From the NCBI GenBank assembly GCA_002715965.1, contig PBAL01000047.1, positions 1 through 64,000 on the forward strand: a stretch of 64,000 nt of DNA, read 5' to 3'. Both the position numbers and the translations under genes were made by a program. Positions 1 to 8,480 of the stretch are shown here, piece by piece (position 1 is the first letter of the stretch; each line of letters begins with the position of its first letter). The notes beneath the pieces are model-generated. The model made no database searches, had not been told where the DNA came from, and worked only from the letters and a program-made list of their open reading frames with translations. Source of the stretch: Verrucomicrobiales bacterium (lineage in GTDB: Bacteria > Verrucomicrobiota > Verrucomicrobiia > Limisphaerales > JAYPXF01).

Positions 1-6
1 AGCTAA

Positions 7-28
7 GCTACTCGCAACCCCGAGTAGC
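7..28 (+). other. Stem-loop just upstream of transposase stub
   Basis: GCTACTCG at 7-14 and CGAGTAGC at 21-28 are a perfect 8-bp inverted repeat with a 6-nt loop, ending three bases before the ATG at 32. It could be part of an insertion-sequence end or a hairpin limiting transposase translation. Only the sequence symmetry is seen; the role is inference. Confidence 0.4.
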
Positions 29-31
29 AAC

Positions 32-196
32 ATGAAAAAGACCCGTAAGCAATACAGTCCCGAACAGAAAGTCCAGATCCTCCGGCTCCATCTCTTGGAG
101 CATCAACCCGTGTCCGAGCTCTGCGAGAAGCACGGCCTCCAACCCAGTCAGTTCTACCGGTGGCAGAGCACAGAACCCAAACGAAATCTCTCGTAG
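32..196 (+). pseudogene. Truncated IS3-type transposase OrfA (N-terminal HTH stub)
   Basis: A 54-residue reading frame beginning MKKTRKQYSPEQKVQILRLH and containing VSELCEKHGLQPSQFYRWQ, the helix-turn-helix of IS3/IS66-type transposase OrfA (HTH_Tnp_1 family), which binds the element ends. Intact OrfA proteins are roughly 90-110 residues; this one stops right after the FYRWQ helix and no OrfB/integrase-core gene follows. The downstream 150 bp holds no recognisable transposase sequence. It is therefore an insertion-sequence remnant, probably inactive. Its target and family member cannot be assigned from this stub. Confidence 0.7.
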
Positions 197-343
197 CGTT
201 TGGGCCAAAGAATGGGCGTGCTCCAGATCGAGGACAGTTGTACCGGCGAGTTTTACAGCAAAGAAGTCGGCCAACCTGAAAGGAAGATCGGCGTGGTAAC
301 AATGAAAGGGATGCGAGCCATTCAATGAATGAGTAACCGGGCT

Positions 344-466
344 GGTCTGATAATTGAAGAATCCAGTCATAACCCGCGGATCCGCATCCGGAAATGAGGC
401 AAGGCAATTGGCCTTGTCCAATTCCGGTTCTCACCCAACTCCCAGGCTTGACTGTTGAGTCAATCT
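344..466 (+). repeat. Hairpin repeat family, copy R1
   Basis: First of four related ~125-bp intergenic elements (others at 1294-1420 minus, 2411-2539 plus, 7911-8041 plus). All share GATAATT near the left end, CATCCGG or a close variant, a central hairpin and CAACTCCCAGGCTTG or a close variant near the right end. Here the hairpin has an outer stem CCGGAA...TTCCGG and an inner stem GGCAAGGC/GCCTTGTC around AATTG. No reading frame is conserved between copies. The rest of the 197-508 interval holds nothing I recognise. Confidence 0.8.
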
Positions 467-508
467 AATGGATGACGGACCCCAGCACGTCGCTCGCGAT
501 ATCTCAGC

Positions 509-1231
509 TCAGGGTTTTTTGTGGATTTCGCGAATGAAGATATTCCGGAAACGAATGACGTTTCCGTGATTCTGGAGTTCGATCGGACCGCGGGGGTAGA
601 TCGGCTTTTTCCGATCCCAGAAATTCTCCATGACCACGTTGTCGGTGACAGGTTTTCCATTGAGCCGGATCGTCACCCGGTCGCCAATCATTCGAATGTG
701 AAAGGTGTTCCATTCTCCGGCGGGCTTGTCGGCATGGACGAGGGGAAATCGCGGATGTTTCCGGTTGTTCCAGATCGCGCCCGATCCCTTGTCGGCGCCA
801 TTCTTCCAGTAGGGTTCAAAGGCGGTGTCCCAGATCTGAACCTGGGGCGAACCTCGCAGGTAGATCCCGGAATCACCCCCTTTGAGAATTCTCCAGTCCA
901 GATGGAGTTCGAAGTCACCGTAGTCCTTTTCCGTGCAGAGGTTCAGCGTCGTGTTCTTTCCTCGTCCGTCGTATTCCAGAGCCCCGTCAATCACCCTCCA
1001 ATGCTCCCGCATCCGTTCGTTGGCTTTCTCCTGGGCCGCCGCCAACTCCTTGGCCGTCATTTTCCCTCGCGTCTCCGGATTTCCGACGAGGCCTTTCCAC
1101 CCGGCGAGGTCGACGCCGTTGAATAGCGCGACAAAGCCGTCCGGAGGCCGGACGGCGTGCTTCTCTGCCGCAGAAAGCGGGCCGATCCCGATCAGAGTTG
1201 TGACCATAAGGCGGGAGAATCTCTTTATCAT
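509..1231 (-). CDS. DUF1080 (3-keto-disaccharide hydrolase-like) secreted protein
   Basis: A 240-residue protein with a short signal peptide (MIKRFSRLMVTTLIGIGPLS then AAEK) followed by one DUF1080 domain. Recognisable family blocks are FVALFNGVDLAGWKG near residues 33-47, the strand run GDFELHLDWRILKGGDSGIYLRG near 113-135 and the closing PIELQNHGNVIRFRNIFIRE. DUF1080 is a concanavalin-like jelly roll; characterised members include 3-keto-glycoside hydrolases, and many PVC proteins carry it alone or beside dehydrogenases. The reading frame stays open upstream to 1366, but the ATG at 1231 is preferred because it places the signal peptide at the N-terminus and avoids overlap with repeat R3. 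It lies between repeats R1 and R3. The substrate is not visible from sequence. Confidence 0.85.
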   Translation of the reverse strand: MIKRFSRLMVTTLIGIGPLSAAEKHAVRPPDGFVALFNGVDLAGWKGLVGNPETRGKMTAKELAAAQEKANERMREHWRVIDGALEYDGRGKNTTLNLCTEKDYGDFELHLDWRILKGGDSGIYLRGSPQVQIWDTAFEPYWKNGADKGSGAIWNNRKHPRFPLVHADKPAGEWNTFHIRMIGDRVTIRLNGKPVTDNVVMENFWDRKKPIYPRGPIELQNHGNVIRFRNIFIREIHKKP

Positions 1232-1293
1232 GTAAGGGCAACCTTGCGAGCCTCTCTCTGGAGTTTCAAGCTGCAAGCGCGTTTTGCGCGCTG

Positions 1294-1420
1294 ACTCAAT
1301 TCTTAACAGTCCAAGCCTAGGAATTGGTGAGCACTGGAATTGGGCAAGGCTAATTGCCCTCCTCAAATTCCGGACTCTGCTCCGCTTGCCTGCTGCCTGG
1401 ATTCTTGAATTATCGGTCTG
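1294..1420 (-). repeat. Hairpin repeat family, copy R3 (inverted)
   Basis: Read on the minus strand it begins GATAATTCAAGAATCCAG and ends in the AATTCCTAGGCTTGGACTG block, matching R1, R2 and R4. The central hairpin pairs GGAATTTGAGG..GGC with GCCTTGCCCAATTCC. It sits between the end of the dihydrodipicolinate-synthase-like pseudogene and the start of the DUF1080 gene, and is inverted relative to R1 and R2, so each neighbouring gene is bracketed by oppositely oriented copies. Confidence 0.78.
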
Positions 1421-1471
1421 ATGATCATTGCAACGCGAGAATAGCGAAATCGATCCAGTGCGCGCCGTGAT

Positions 1472-2396
1472 TCACACTTCCAGCATCTCCGGAAAGTTTT
1501 GACGATACCATTGGCGGAGGATCTCGACGTCGGGCGTCGTTGCGGACGGGTAAGGACTGCGATTGCGCAGGCTGGTGGAAAGAAAGCCGCTGGCGATTCC
1601 GCCCATCCGATCGTAGGCCGTGTCCGTGAAACCGCGGGGTGCGAATTCGTTGGCCAAAAACTCAAACAGCCGATCAAACCGGTCGGCAATCTCGTTCGCA
1701 TCCGTCCCGGCGGAAAGGCGTTGCCAGTAGTCGAGCACAACCCGAGGATTCCAATACACCATCGCACTGCAGGATCCCGTCGCTCCGCGCGGCCAAAGCC
1801 GACGCCACGAACCTTCTCCCACAAAGACATTCACGAAACGCGATAGGGCCGCACATCCGTCTTCGGTGCATCCAATGGTTCCGGCATTGGATTTGACCAT
1901 CGTGTAGCGGGGAATGGCGTCCTTGATCGCTCGATGCTGTTCGACCGTGAGCGTCCGTTTCGCGCGCGTCGTTTCGTAAATGCTCAGCGGCAGGTTTCCA
2001 GCGGCCGCATCCACTTCTTTGAAAAACGGAACAATTTCTTCCTCGTCGATTTCCATCCAGAACGGCAAGGCGGCCTGGATGGTGTCAGCGCCGATCTCCG
2101 CGGCGAATTCCGCGCGACGTGCAGCGCCTCGGGTGTAGGTTGAAAGAGACGCCGATCATCGCCGGCGTGTCGCAGCGGTGAGCTTCTTCGACCGTGGCGC
2201 GGGCGACCTGCTGGAATTCATCGAACTCCATGGCATAGAATTCTCCGGTTGTACCCGCCGTATAAATGCCGGGAATTCCGGCCTGGCAACACGCCCGGAC
2301 ATCGGCGCGGTAGGTCGCTTCATCGAAGCGGTCGTCATCCGTCCATGCGACAGGCAGTCCCGCCCAGGGACCGATGAAGTTTTCGCGGGTCAACAT
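1472..2396 (-). pseudogene. Frameshifted dihydrodipicolinate synthase/N-acetylneuraminate lyase family protein
   Basis: The N-terminal part (MLTRENFIGPWAGLPVAWTD, then YTAGTTGEFYAM) and C-terminal part (MEIDEEEIVPFFKEVDAA onward, with the lyase-type block SIYETTRAKRTL and YTMVKSN) are both typical of the DapA/NanA class I aldolase family, which forms a Schiff base through the lysine of the VK.S/T motif. They are in different frames. Inserting one base after the CACCC near 2133 and one near 2113 restores a continuous HPEALHVAREFAAEIGADTI-like stretch, so two single-base losses about 20 bp apart explain the break. Either the gene is newly inactivated or these are assembly errors. The upstream neighbour is repeat R2. 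Confidence 0.75.
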
Positions 2397-2410
2397 GGTT
2401 TGTAGTTTGG

Positions 2411-2539
2411 GTCGGTCCGATAATTGAATAATGCAGTCATCACACGCGGATTAGCATCCGGATATTGAGGCAGAGCAAGTGGCCCTGTGCAATTCCAGTT
2501 CTCACTCAACTCCCAGGCTTGGATTGTTCTGAATTGATA
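2411..2539 (+). repeat. Hairpin repeat family, copy R2
   Basis: Begins GGTCGGTCCGATAATTGAAT and ends CAACTCCCAGGCTTGGATTG. The central hairpin pairs GGCAGAGC with GCCCTGTG (imperfect) inside GGATATTG...CAATTCC. It lies in the divergent interval between the dihydrodipicolinate-synthase-like pseudogene and the sulfatase gene; the remaining ~120 bp up to 2657 shows no recognisable element. Confidence 0.8.
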
Positions 2540-2657
2540 CTGACTCCAAAAATCCCAGCGGGCGTTTTCCGGCTGACTCGTACGCTCGACACGCCCAGAC
2601 TGGTGGGATCTCCTGAGCCAGAAAATCTACGCTGATCGAACGGTCGACGCCATTCAT

Positions 2658-4010
2658 ATGAACCATCTCAGTCTTAGCCTTCTACTTTTGCTCGGCTGGT
2701 CCTCGCATCCGATCTTTACTGCAGAGCAACCCAACGTCATCTACATCCTGGCCGATGACGTTGGCTATGGGGATCTTTCCTGTTACGGGCAAGAGCGATT
2801 CCGGACGCCGAATCTGGATCGCATGGCCACGGAGGGGATGCGGTTTACCGAGCACTATTCCGGCAGCTGCGTTTGCGCCCCGTCACGCTACACGTTGATG
2901 ACGGGCAAACACATCGCCCGGGCACGCGCCGAGGGACAAGGCCAGCAACTCCGGCACGAGGATTTCACCATCGCGGAGCTGCTTCAGGAAAACGATTACG
3001 CCACGGCCATGATCGGAAAGTGGGGGCTGGGCGGACACACAGGACGTCCCGACTTGCAGGGCTTCGATTTCTGGTATGGGTTCCTTGATCAACGCCGGGC
3101 GCACTTTCATTATCCGGAATGGATCTGGCGCAATGGAGAGAAGGAGACGCTCCCTGACAATCCCACCAAACGCGATCAACACACGCAGGATCTGTTTACC
3201 AATGAGGCATTGGGTTTCATTCGAGATCATCGTGACGAACCGTTCTTCCTTTACCTGCCCTACACCCTCGTCCACGCCGAACTCATCGTTCCGGAGGAAT
3301 ATGAAAAGCCGTTTCTCGGCAGGCTGGACGACAAGCCGGAGAAGCCGAAGCCCTACAGAATCCTGAAAAACGGATACAACCGCCCGCGTTACCGCCACGC
3401 CGCCTTCGCGGGCGCCATGACCTTTCTCGATCGCGATATCGGCAAAATCTTCGACCTGCTGGAGGAACTTCGGTTGGACGAAAAGACGGTGGTGATTTTT
3501 ACCAGCGACAATGGCCCGCATAGCGAAGGCGGTGCCGATCCTCGGTATTTTAACAGCAGCGGTGGCTTGAAACGTGGAAAAGGGTGGCTGTATGAAGGCG
3601 GAATTCGCGTCCCGATGATCGTGCGGTGGCCGGGCAAGATTGCAGCCAATTCCACGACGGCGCACCCGTCCTGGTTTCCCGACGTGTTTCCCACATTGGC
3701 GGATCTGTGTGGGATTGAGGTGGGCCACGAGGACCGTGATGGAGTTTCCTTCGCTCGCACTTTGTTGGCAGTTGGAGAACAGAAATCGGACCGGGAAATG
3801 TATTGGTCCTACAACCGCCATCGAGCGGTGCGACAGGGGAAGTGGAAGCTTTACCGTTTCTACGAAAACTTCGACGACACCACCCGCTTCAAGCAGGCGC
3901 TCTACAATCTCGATCGAGATCCCGGGGAGGAAAGTGATCTCTCCGCGAATCATACTGAGCTGGTGGAACGGTTGGCCAAAAAGATGAATTCGTTGGAGCG
4001 CTGGAAGTAG
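2658..4010 (+). CDS. Secreted sulfatase (cysteine-type, CAPSR)
   Basis: A 450-residue family S1 sulfatase that would hydrolyse sulfate esters of a glycan or other organic sulfate outside the cytoplasm. A signal peptide (residues 1-22) precedes NVIYILADDVGYGDLSCYG with the metal ligands D33 and D34. The formylglycine motif is C73-A-P-S-R77 followed by YTLMTG, so C73 would be converted to formylglycine by an FGE-type enzyme. Later landmarks are the GKWGLGG lysine motif near residue 120 and SDNGPH near 283. Length is usual for the family. The gene converges with the phosphatase gene at 4067-5929. Substrate specificity cannot be read from these motifs. Confidence 0.92.
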   Translation: MNHLSLSLLLLLGWSSHPIFTAEQPNVIYILADDVGYGDLSCYGQERFRTPNLDRMATEGMRFTEHYSGSCVCAPSRYTLMTGKHIARARAEGQGQQLRHEDFTIAELLQENDYATAMIGKWGLGGHTGRPDLQGFDFWYGFLDQRRAHFHYPEWIWRNGEKETLPDNPTKRDQHTQDLFTNEALGFIRDHRDEPFFLYLPYTLVHAELIVPEEYEKPFLGRLDDKPEKPKPYRILKNGYNRPRYRHAAFAGAMTFLDRDIGKIFDLLEELRLDEKTVVIFTSDNGPHSEGGADPRYFNSSGGLKRGKGWLYEGGIRVPMIVRWPGKIAANSTTAHPSWFPDVFPTLADLCGIEVGHEDRDGVSFARTLLAVGEQKSDREMYWSYNRHRAVRQGKWKLYRFYENFDDTTRFKQALYNLDRDPGEESDLSANHTELVERLAKKMNSLERWK

Positions 4011-4016
4011 CCTGCC

Positions 4017-4033
4017 CAGGCGAGTTATGCCTG
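4017..4033. terminator. Weak stem-loop between convergent genes
   Basis: CAGGC, a 7-nt loop and GCCTG form a 5-bp stem in the 56-bp interval where the sulfatase and the phosphatase genes converge. There is no T-run, so if it acts in termination it would not be a classic intrinsic terminator. Confidence 0.2.
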
Positions 4034-4066
4034 TGTTCACCGGCCGCACAGACTTAGTCAGGCGAT

Positions 4067-5929
4067 TCAATCTCCAAGTCGAAGCGAGAAGGTGTCGAAC
4101 ATCCGGTCCTCGAGATCGTAGGCGCGATATTCAAGGAGGCGGCCGTTGATGTGGATCATGCAGTAGTGGTGGCCCCGGCGGACGTAGTTTGAGAACCCGG
4201 GTCGGCTGGGAGCGGGGCGCTCAAGTCCACCACCTCCTCCGCCGGTGATCAGGTAGATCGTACCTTGGCGGTCAACCGGCTTGCCGGCGCGAATGGGCCA
4301 GGTGCGTTCGTAGCTGTGAATGTGGCCATTGAAGACGATGTTGACCCCATGTTTGTCGTAAAGATCGGTCAACTGACGCGGGCGACGATCACCATGAGTG
4401 GATTGGTTCGATTTCCAGAGATTGCCGAAATCGTTTTCGTCTGACGAATACGGCGGATGATGATGACAGACGAATTTCCAGTCGGCGGTGGATTCACGCA
4501 GGACTCGTTCCAGCCAGGCATGCTGAACGGAACCGGGCCCGAGTTCCTTGTTGGTATCGAGCATGAAGAATTGCGCGTTCGACCAGCGGAAGGTGTAGTA
4601 ATACTCCGGCTCTGGCAGCGACATGTAGTCGTAATAAAACTGGGCGTCGCGCTCGTGATTGCCCAGCACGGGAAAGAACGGCACCCGTGATACGACCGGG
4701 TTCATGGTGGCAAAGAATTCGGACACCCATTCGTTCTTCACCGGTCCCTCGCTTACCAGGTCCCCAGGATGGAGCAGGAATGACGGGCGTTGCTCCCACG
4801 CGAAGCCGGCAAGCGTTCCGGAGACCTTGGGATTGCCCTGGGTGTCGCTGATCACGGCGAAGCTGAAGGGCGTGCGATTAGGCGGCGCAGTGCGAAACGT
4901 ACGCAGATTGGAAAGGACAGGCTCACCGTCGGGCATGGGTGTCAATTCCACGCGATAAAAGTACTGGGTGTCCGGCTGCAGTCCGTTGATGCGGGCTTCG
5001 GATACCGCGCCCGATACGGACGCTTTCTCGATCCGCTGCGCGACCTTTTCGTCCACCCCATATCGTAAAACAGCGGGTCGATCCGGATGCGTGGATTCCC
5101 ACATGACGGTCATGCCGGTCTGCTCGCCGAATTGCAGATACGGCTTCACGACAAAGGCGAGCGGAAGATTGAGTTCCGGCCCCCGCTCAGCAAGCAGATG
5201 TTTGCCCCCTTCGAATTCGTCGGCGATGGCCTGCGCGAGCGCGCAGTGGTCATAGACCCGCAGGTTCAGGATTTCTCCCTCGTGCGGATGATCCTCATTC
5301 GAGTCGATGTAGCCAGCCAGTCCCACCGTGCCGGTCTTGGGATAGAGGATATCTCCGCTCTGCTCCTGGGTGACGGCTTCCAGCTTGCCGTTCAGGTACA
5401 GCTTCAGCTCCCGGCCGTCGTAGGTGGCGGCGAGGTGGTAGAGCCGCGCGGGAACAAAACTCGTCCGGCTTTTGAGATAGGTCATCATGCCATCGCCGTC
5501 ATCCGTGCCGGCGGTTGCGAGCGCGATGTAAAACTGGGATTCCGAATAGCCGAGGATCAGTCCTTTCTCAAATTCCGAATTGTCCTCCAGACAGCTGAAT
5601 ATGCCACCCCAGCGCCGACCTTGATGAACACTCGCCCAGGTGCTGATGGTAAATTCCCGGGCCGGCAACTGTTTCATCATTTTGGCAATCTGGCCCACTC
5701 TCGCCGTAACGCCGTCGGCAAAAAGGAAACCCTCCTTAGACTCGCCCCGCGATAGTGAGAATTTCCCCAGCTTCACATCCGGTCCCTTCTGTGCTTGCAG
5801 TAGCCCGCGCTTGAAGAAGCGATTCTTGAAACTCCAATGTAGCAACGGGTCCGGACCGTCATGGGCCACGGCGGGAAGCGGACTGGTCATGACGATGATG
5901 CACAGGAGTAGACTGGCGCTGGCTCTCAT
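4067..5929 (-). CDS. LamG-FN3-purple acid phosphatase-like metallophosphoesterase
   Basis: A 620-residue exported protein. After the signal peptide (about residues 1-22) comes a LamG/concanavalin-like domain (about 30-240, with AATYDGRELKLYLNGKLEAV), then a fibronectin-III-like purple acid phosphatase N-domain (about 258-350, ending in LQPDTQYFYRVEL). The calcineurin-like metallophosphatase follows with all signature blocks: SDTQ 361-364, HPGDLV 387-392, GNHE 423-426, CHHHPPYS 488-495 and NGHIHSYER 534-542. These residues ligate a dinuclear metal centre, so phosphomonoester or diester hydrolysis in the periplasm is expected. LamG may target it to a glycan. It is transcribed toward the sulfatase and is probably monocistronic. 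Confidence 0.9.
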   Translation of the reverse strand: MRASASLLLCIIVMTSPLPAVAHDGPDPLLHWSFKNRFFKRGLLQAQKGPDVKLGKFSLSRGESKEGFLFADGVTARVGQIAKMMKQLPAREFTISTWASVHQGRRWGGIFSCLEDNSEFEKGLILGYSESQFYIALATAGTDDGDGMMTYLKSRTSFVPARLYHLAATYDGRELKLYLNGKLEAVTQEQSGDILYPKTGTVGLAGYIDSNEDHPHEGEILNLRVYDHCALAQAIADEFEGGKHLLAERGPELNLPLAFVVKPYLQFGEQTGMTVMWESTHPDRPAVLRYGVDEKVAQRIEKASVSGAVSEARINGLQPDTQYFYRVELTPMPDGEPVLSNLRTFRTAPPNRTPFSFAVISDTQGNPKVSGTLAGFAWEQRPSFLLHPGDLVSEGPVKNEWVSEFFATMNPVVSRVPFFPVLGNHERDAQFYYDYMSLPEPEYYYTFRWSNAQFFMLDTNKELGPGSVQHAWLERVLRESTADWKFVCHHHPPYSSDENDFGNLWKSNQSTHGDRRPRQLTDLYDKHGVNIVFNGHIHSYERTWPIRAGKPVDRQGTIYLITGGGGGGLERPAPSRPGFSNYVRRGHHYCMIHINGRLLEYRAYDLEDRMFDTFSLRLGD

Positions 5930-6524
5930 TTGATGTCCGGCATGATGAAGACGGTCCCCGACACTGAGAAGTCATAAACCGGTCGAGATACCGCATACTT
6001 TGGAGGTGGCGTCCGTCGGGATTGCCGATTGGAAGTTCTGGATTCGGACCCGCGTGTTATGCCGGGGTGCACTAATTGCCGTTCCGACCAAGGAGGCGTT
6101 CGGCCCCCGTGGCGGCGGCTACGCCCCCCCTCACGAGTTATAGCAATCTTATCATTGATGCCGACCGCACCTTGGCGGACACCGGTGTCGAATTGACCAA
6201 ATTCCGCGAGGCCGCATCCGCGACTTGAAGAAGAGTCATTCGTTCCTGGCGGAGCGGTAGGCAGGCGCGCATCTCGACCACCTTCTGTCTTCGATTTGCT
6301 GCTCGCCGATCCTCGATTGCTCTGGCGCGCGGACCTGCATCCCCCGCTAAACACAACTTAACTGACGGGTCCGCGCGGATCGGTGCCATTCACTCTTGCC
6401 ACTCTCTTTCTCAATCTTCAGGATTCGCCTTCACTTCGAGATTGCAGGTGCTTGGCCTACCTCATTGTGTTTTAGCAGATTGAAAATAACGTAATTTCTC
6501 CAACTCCCATAAGACCCATTGCCC
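5930..6524. other. Long intergenic interval without recognised feature
   Basis: 595 bp separate the divergently transcribed phosphatase and cupin genes. Both promoters must lie here. I found no convincing gene, RNA gene or strong repeat; short open frames on the minus strand have no recognisable protein features. Confidence 0.4.
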
Positions 6525-7844
6525 ATGGCTGCTTCGACGTCAATTCTCCCGGATAAACTGCACGAGTATCCCCAACAAGATGTGATCGACGGATCCGCCG
6601 TCGGATCGGATTCGGTTCTCAATGATTGCCTTAACCAGCACGACGGGGTGTTGCAACTCTTGCACCGTTACGCCGGCCGGACATTTTGCACGCCCGGGAA
6701 ACGAATTCGCCTGGATGCGGAATCGTACTATCCCGACTACATGGGCGGGACCGGGCTCGATGAGCTCTGGATGTGCTGCACCGTTCCCATCGTGACCGGG
6801 GTCATCGATACTCGCACGAACAAGGCGCCGTTTCGCGAAGGTGAATCGCACGCCCTCACGCCGGATGGCCAGGTCATCTCGTTGCAGGATTTGATCGTCG
6901 CCAGCCCGGAAGCTGTCATCGGCGAGAAGATGACGGCCTTTTCGAAATCTCTGTACGGCGATCCAACCTGGCCGATCGTGTCGAAGAAATTCGATAATCT
7001 GAATCCGATTCCGCATCACCTGCACTGGGCCAAGTGGGAGGTGTACGACATCAATTCATACGACAATCCCGGTGTCAGCCAGTCGCACTATCACACCACG
7101 GCCATGGGGCTCTACCCCTTCGTGACGAAGGACGAATTCCTCGCCTGCATGAAGCGTTTCGGGCAGGGCGAATACAACGACGTCCGGCATTTGTCGCCGC
7201 ACACGATGATGCACATTGATAACGGCTTCGTGATGCCGAATGGTGTGCTGCACTCGCCAACGGACCTTTGCACGCACGAGTTACACGTGACGATGGACGA
7301 GCACTTCTTGGCCGAGGATTTGACACTGGATGGACGTATCGGAGCCGCCGATGCATTTTACGCCTGCCGGGAAGAGGACTACCCGAAAGACAAGCACGAA
7401 GACTGGGAATACCTGGTTGATACCTTTGACTTCGCAGCGAATCAGGATCCGGACTTCGTGCGGAAGAATTCGCGTCCGGCAATCACCGCCGAAGGATTCG
7501 CCGGCGACGGCGTCGATGCCAAATGGATTGTTTACGGTGATTTCCTCGGCGACCAGAAATGCTCCATTCTCCGTCTCATCGTGGCGCCCGGCGGCAAGAC
7601 GAAGTTCTGCCCGGAGAGTCCGGCGCTATTCCACACGAATGGCGGAAACGGTCGGGTTGGAAAACTCGAGGTGCGCTATCACCAGGATATGAAGCTCGGC
7701 GAAATCTATCCCGAGATTGGATTCATCACCCAGACGGCGCTTAACAACGGCGGTATCGAAATCGAGAATACCGGGAGTGAACCGTTCGTGTTGACCTTCG
7801 ACTTCCCGCAGCAGGCGCATTCTCAAACACCAGGTGCGAACTAA
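6525..7844 (+). CDS. Cupin-fold protein of unassigned function
   Basis: A 439-residue, apparently cytoplasmic protein without signal peptide. Histidine-rich stretches SQSHYHTTAMGLYPF and, further on, PNGVLHSPTDLCTHELHVTMDEHF look like metal-binding cupin strands, and the C-terminal third (SILRLIVAPGGKTKFCPESPALFHTNGGNG) again has a cupin-like pattern, suggesting a two-cupin protein of the sugar-isomerase or dioxygenase type. I do not recognise a specific family. The ATG at 6525 was chosen over an upstream TTG two codons earlier. It stands alone between two long intergenic intervals, so context gives no function. A phosphomannose-isomerase-like role is possible but unsupported by a diagnostic motif. 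Confidence 0.65.
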   Translation: MAASTSILPDKLHEYPQQDVIDGSAVGSDSVLNDCLNQHDGVLQLLHRYAGRTFCTPGKRIRLDAESYYPDYMGGTGLDELWMCCTVPIVTGVIDTRTNKAPFREGESHALTPDGQVISLQDLIVASPEAVIGEKMTAFSKSLYGDPTWPIVSKKFDNLNPIPHHLHWAKWEVYDINSYDNPGVSQSHYHTTAMGLYPFVTKDEFLACMKRFGQGEYNDVRHLSPHTMMHIDNGFVMPNGVLHSPTDLCTHELHVTMDEHFLAEDLTLDGRIGAADAFYACREEDYPKDKHEDWEYLVDTFDFAANQDPDFVRKNSRPAITAEGFAGDGVDAKWIVYGDFLGDQKCSILRLIVAPGGKTKFCPESPALFHTNGGNGRVGKLEVRYHQDMKLGEIYPEIGFITQTALNNGGIEIENTGSEPFVLTFDFPQQAHSQTPGAN

Positions 7845-7910
7845 TCGCTTGATTTGGGATCTTGTGCCCTCGCGACAAAGATGATCGTCGCGGAGGAACG
7901 GGTCGAACGG

Positions 7911-8041
7911 GGTCGGAATGATAATTGAAGAATTCAGTCCTCACGCTCTAATCCACATCCGGAAATTGTGGCAGAGCGATTGGCTCTGCCCAATTCCAAC
8001 TCTCGCCAACTCCCAGGCTGGGACTATTGAGGAGGATTGAT
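7911..8041 (+). repeat. Hairpin repeat family, copy R4
   Basis: Begins GGTCGGAATGATAATTGAAG and ends CAACTCCCAGGCTGGGAC. The inner stem here is perfect: GGCAGAGC / GCTCTGCC around GATTG, extended by an outer GGAAATTG/CAATTCC pairing. Compared with R1 (GGCAAGGC/GCCTTGTC) both arms have changed together, which is what selection or recent propagation of a folded structure would give. Confidence 0.8.
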
Positions 8042-8480
8042 GACTGAACCTGGAAAGCACACTCTTGGCAACCGCGTAGTTGGGGATGAGGCAAAGGAAT
8101 TGACCGCGGATTACCCCGATAACGGGGATCATCACACGCGGCTTGTCGCCCGCTAACCCAACAGACCTGAAGGGTCTGAACACAGTGGCCGAGGGTAAGC
8201 AACGCTCCACCCGCGGTTACCGAATGGAAGACAAACGTGTGAGTCTTCGGAACAGTGTAACGACGAATTCGTTTGTCGGCGATGAGCACCGCCAACGATA
8301 GAAATCTCTCCGAGCGAAAGGATCTGCTCATAGTCATACCAGAAAACCAACCCCGAACCGGAGAACCAGGCGTGGAAACGAGAGTACCCTCTCACTCGCG
8401 GACTGACCAGTTTCCGTTTCCAAATTCCGAATTTTGAACCTTGAGATCTGATTCCAACGGCCGTCAGGCTTTGCTCGATC
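8042..8480. other. Intergenic interval with small hairpins
   Basis: No gene is recognised between repeat R4 and the GH3 gene. Two compact stem-loops are visible: CCCCG/CGGGG at 8114-8127 and CAGACC/GGTCTG at 8162-8178. The stretch TCATCACACGCGG near 8128 is also found in repeat R2, hinting at a decayed repeat fragment, but the rest does not align. Confidence 0.4.

Noticed and set aside
2883..4070. Long open frame antisense to the sulfatase gene
   Set aside because: It is the complement of a strongly supported coding region; long antisense frames are expected in GC-rich genes and this one has no recognisable domain.
6525..7844. Homogentisate 1,2-dioxygenase
   Set aside because: Length and cupin-like histidines suggested it at first, but the characteristic motifs and the surrounding aromatic-catabolism genes are absent.
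8128..8140. Fifth copy of the R hairpin repeat
   Set aside because: Only 13 bases match repeat R2 and the hairpin and end blocks are missing.
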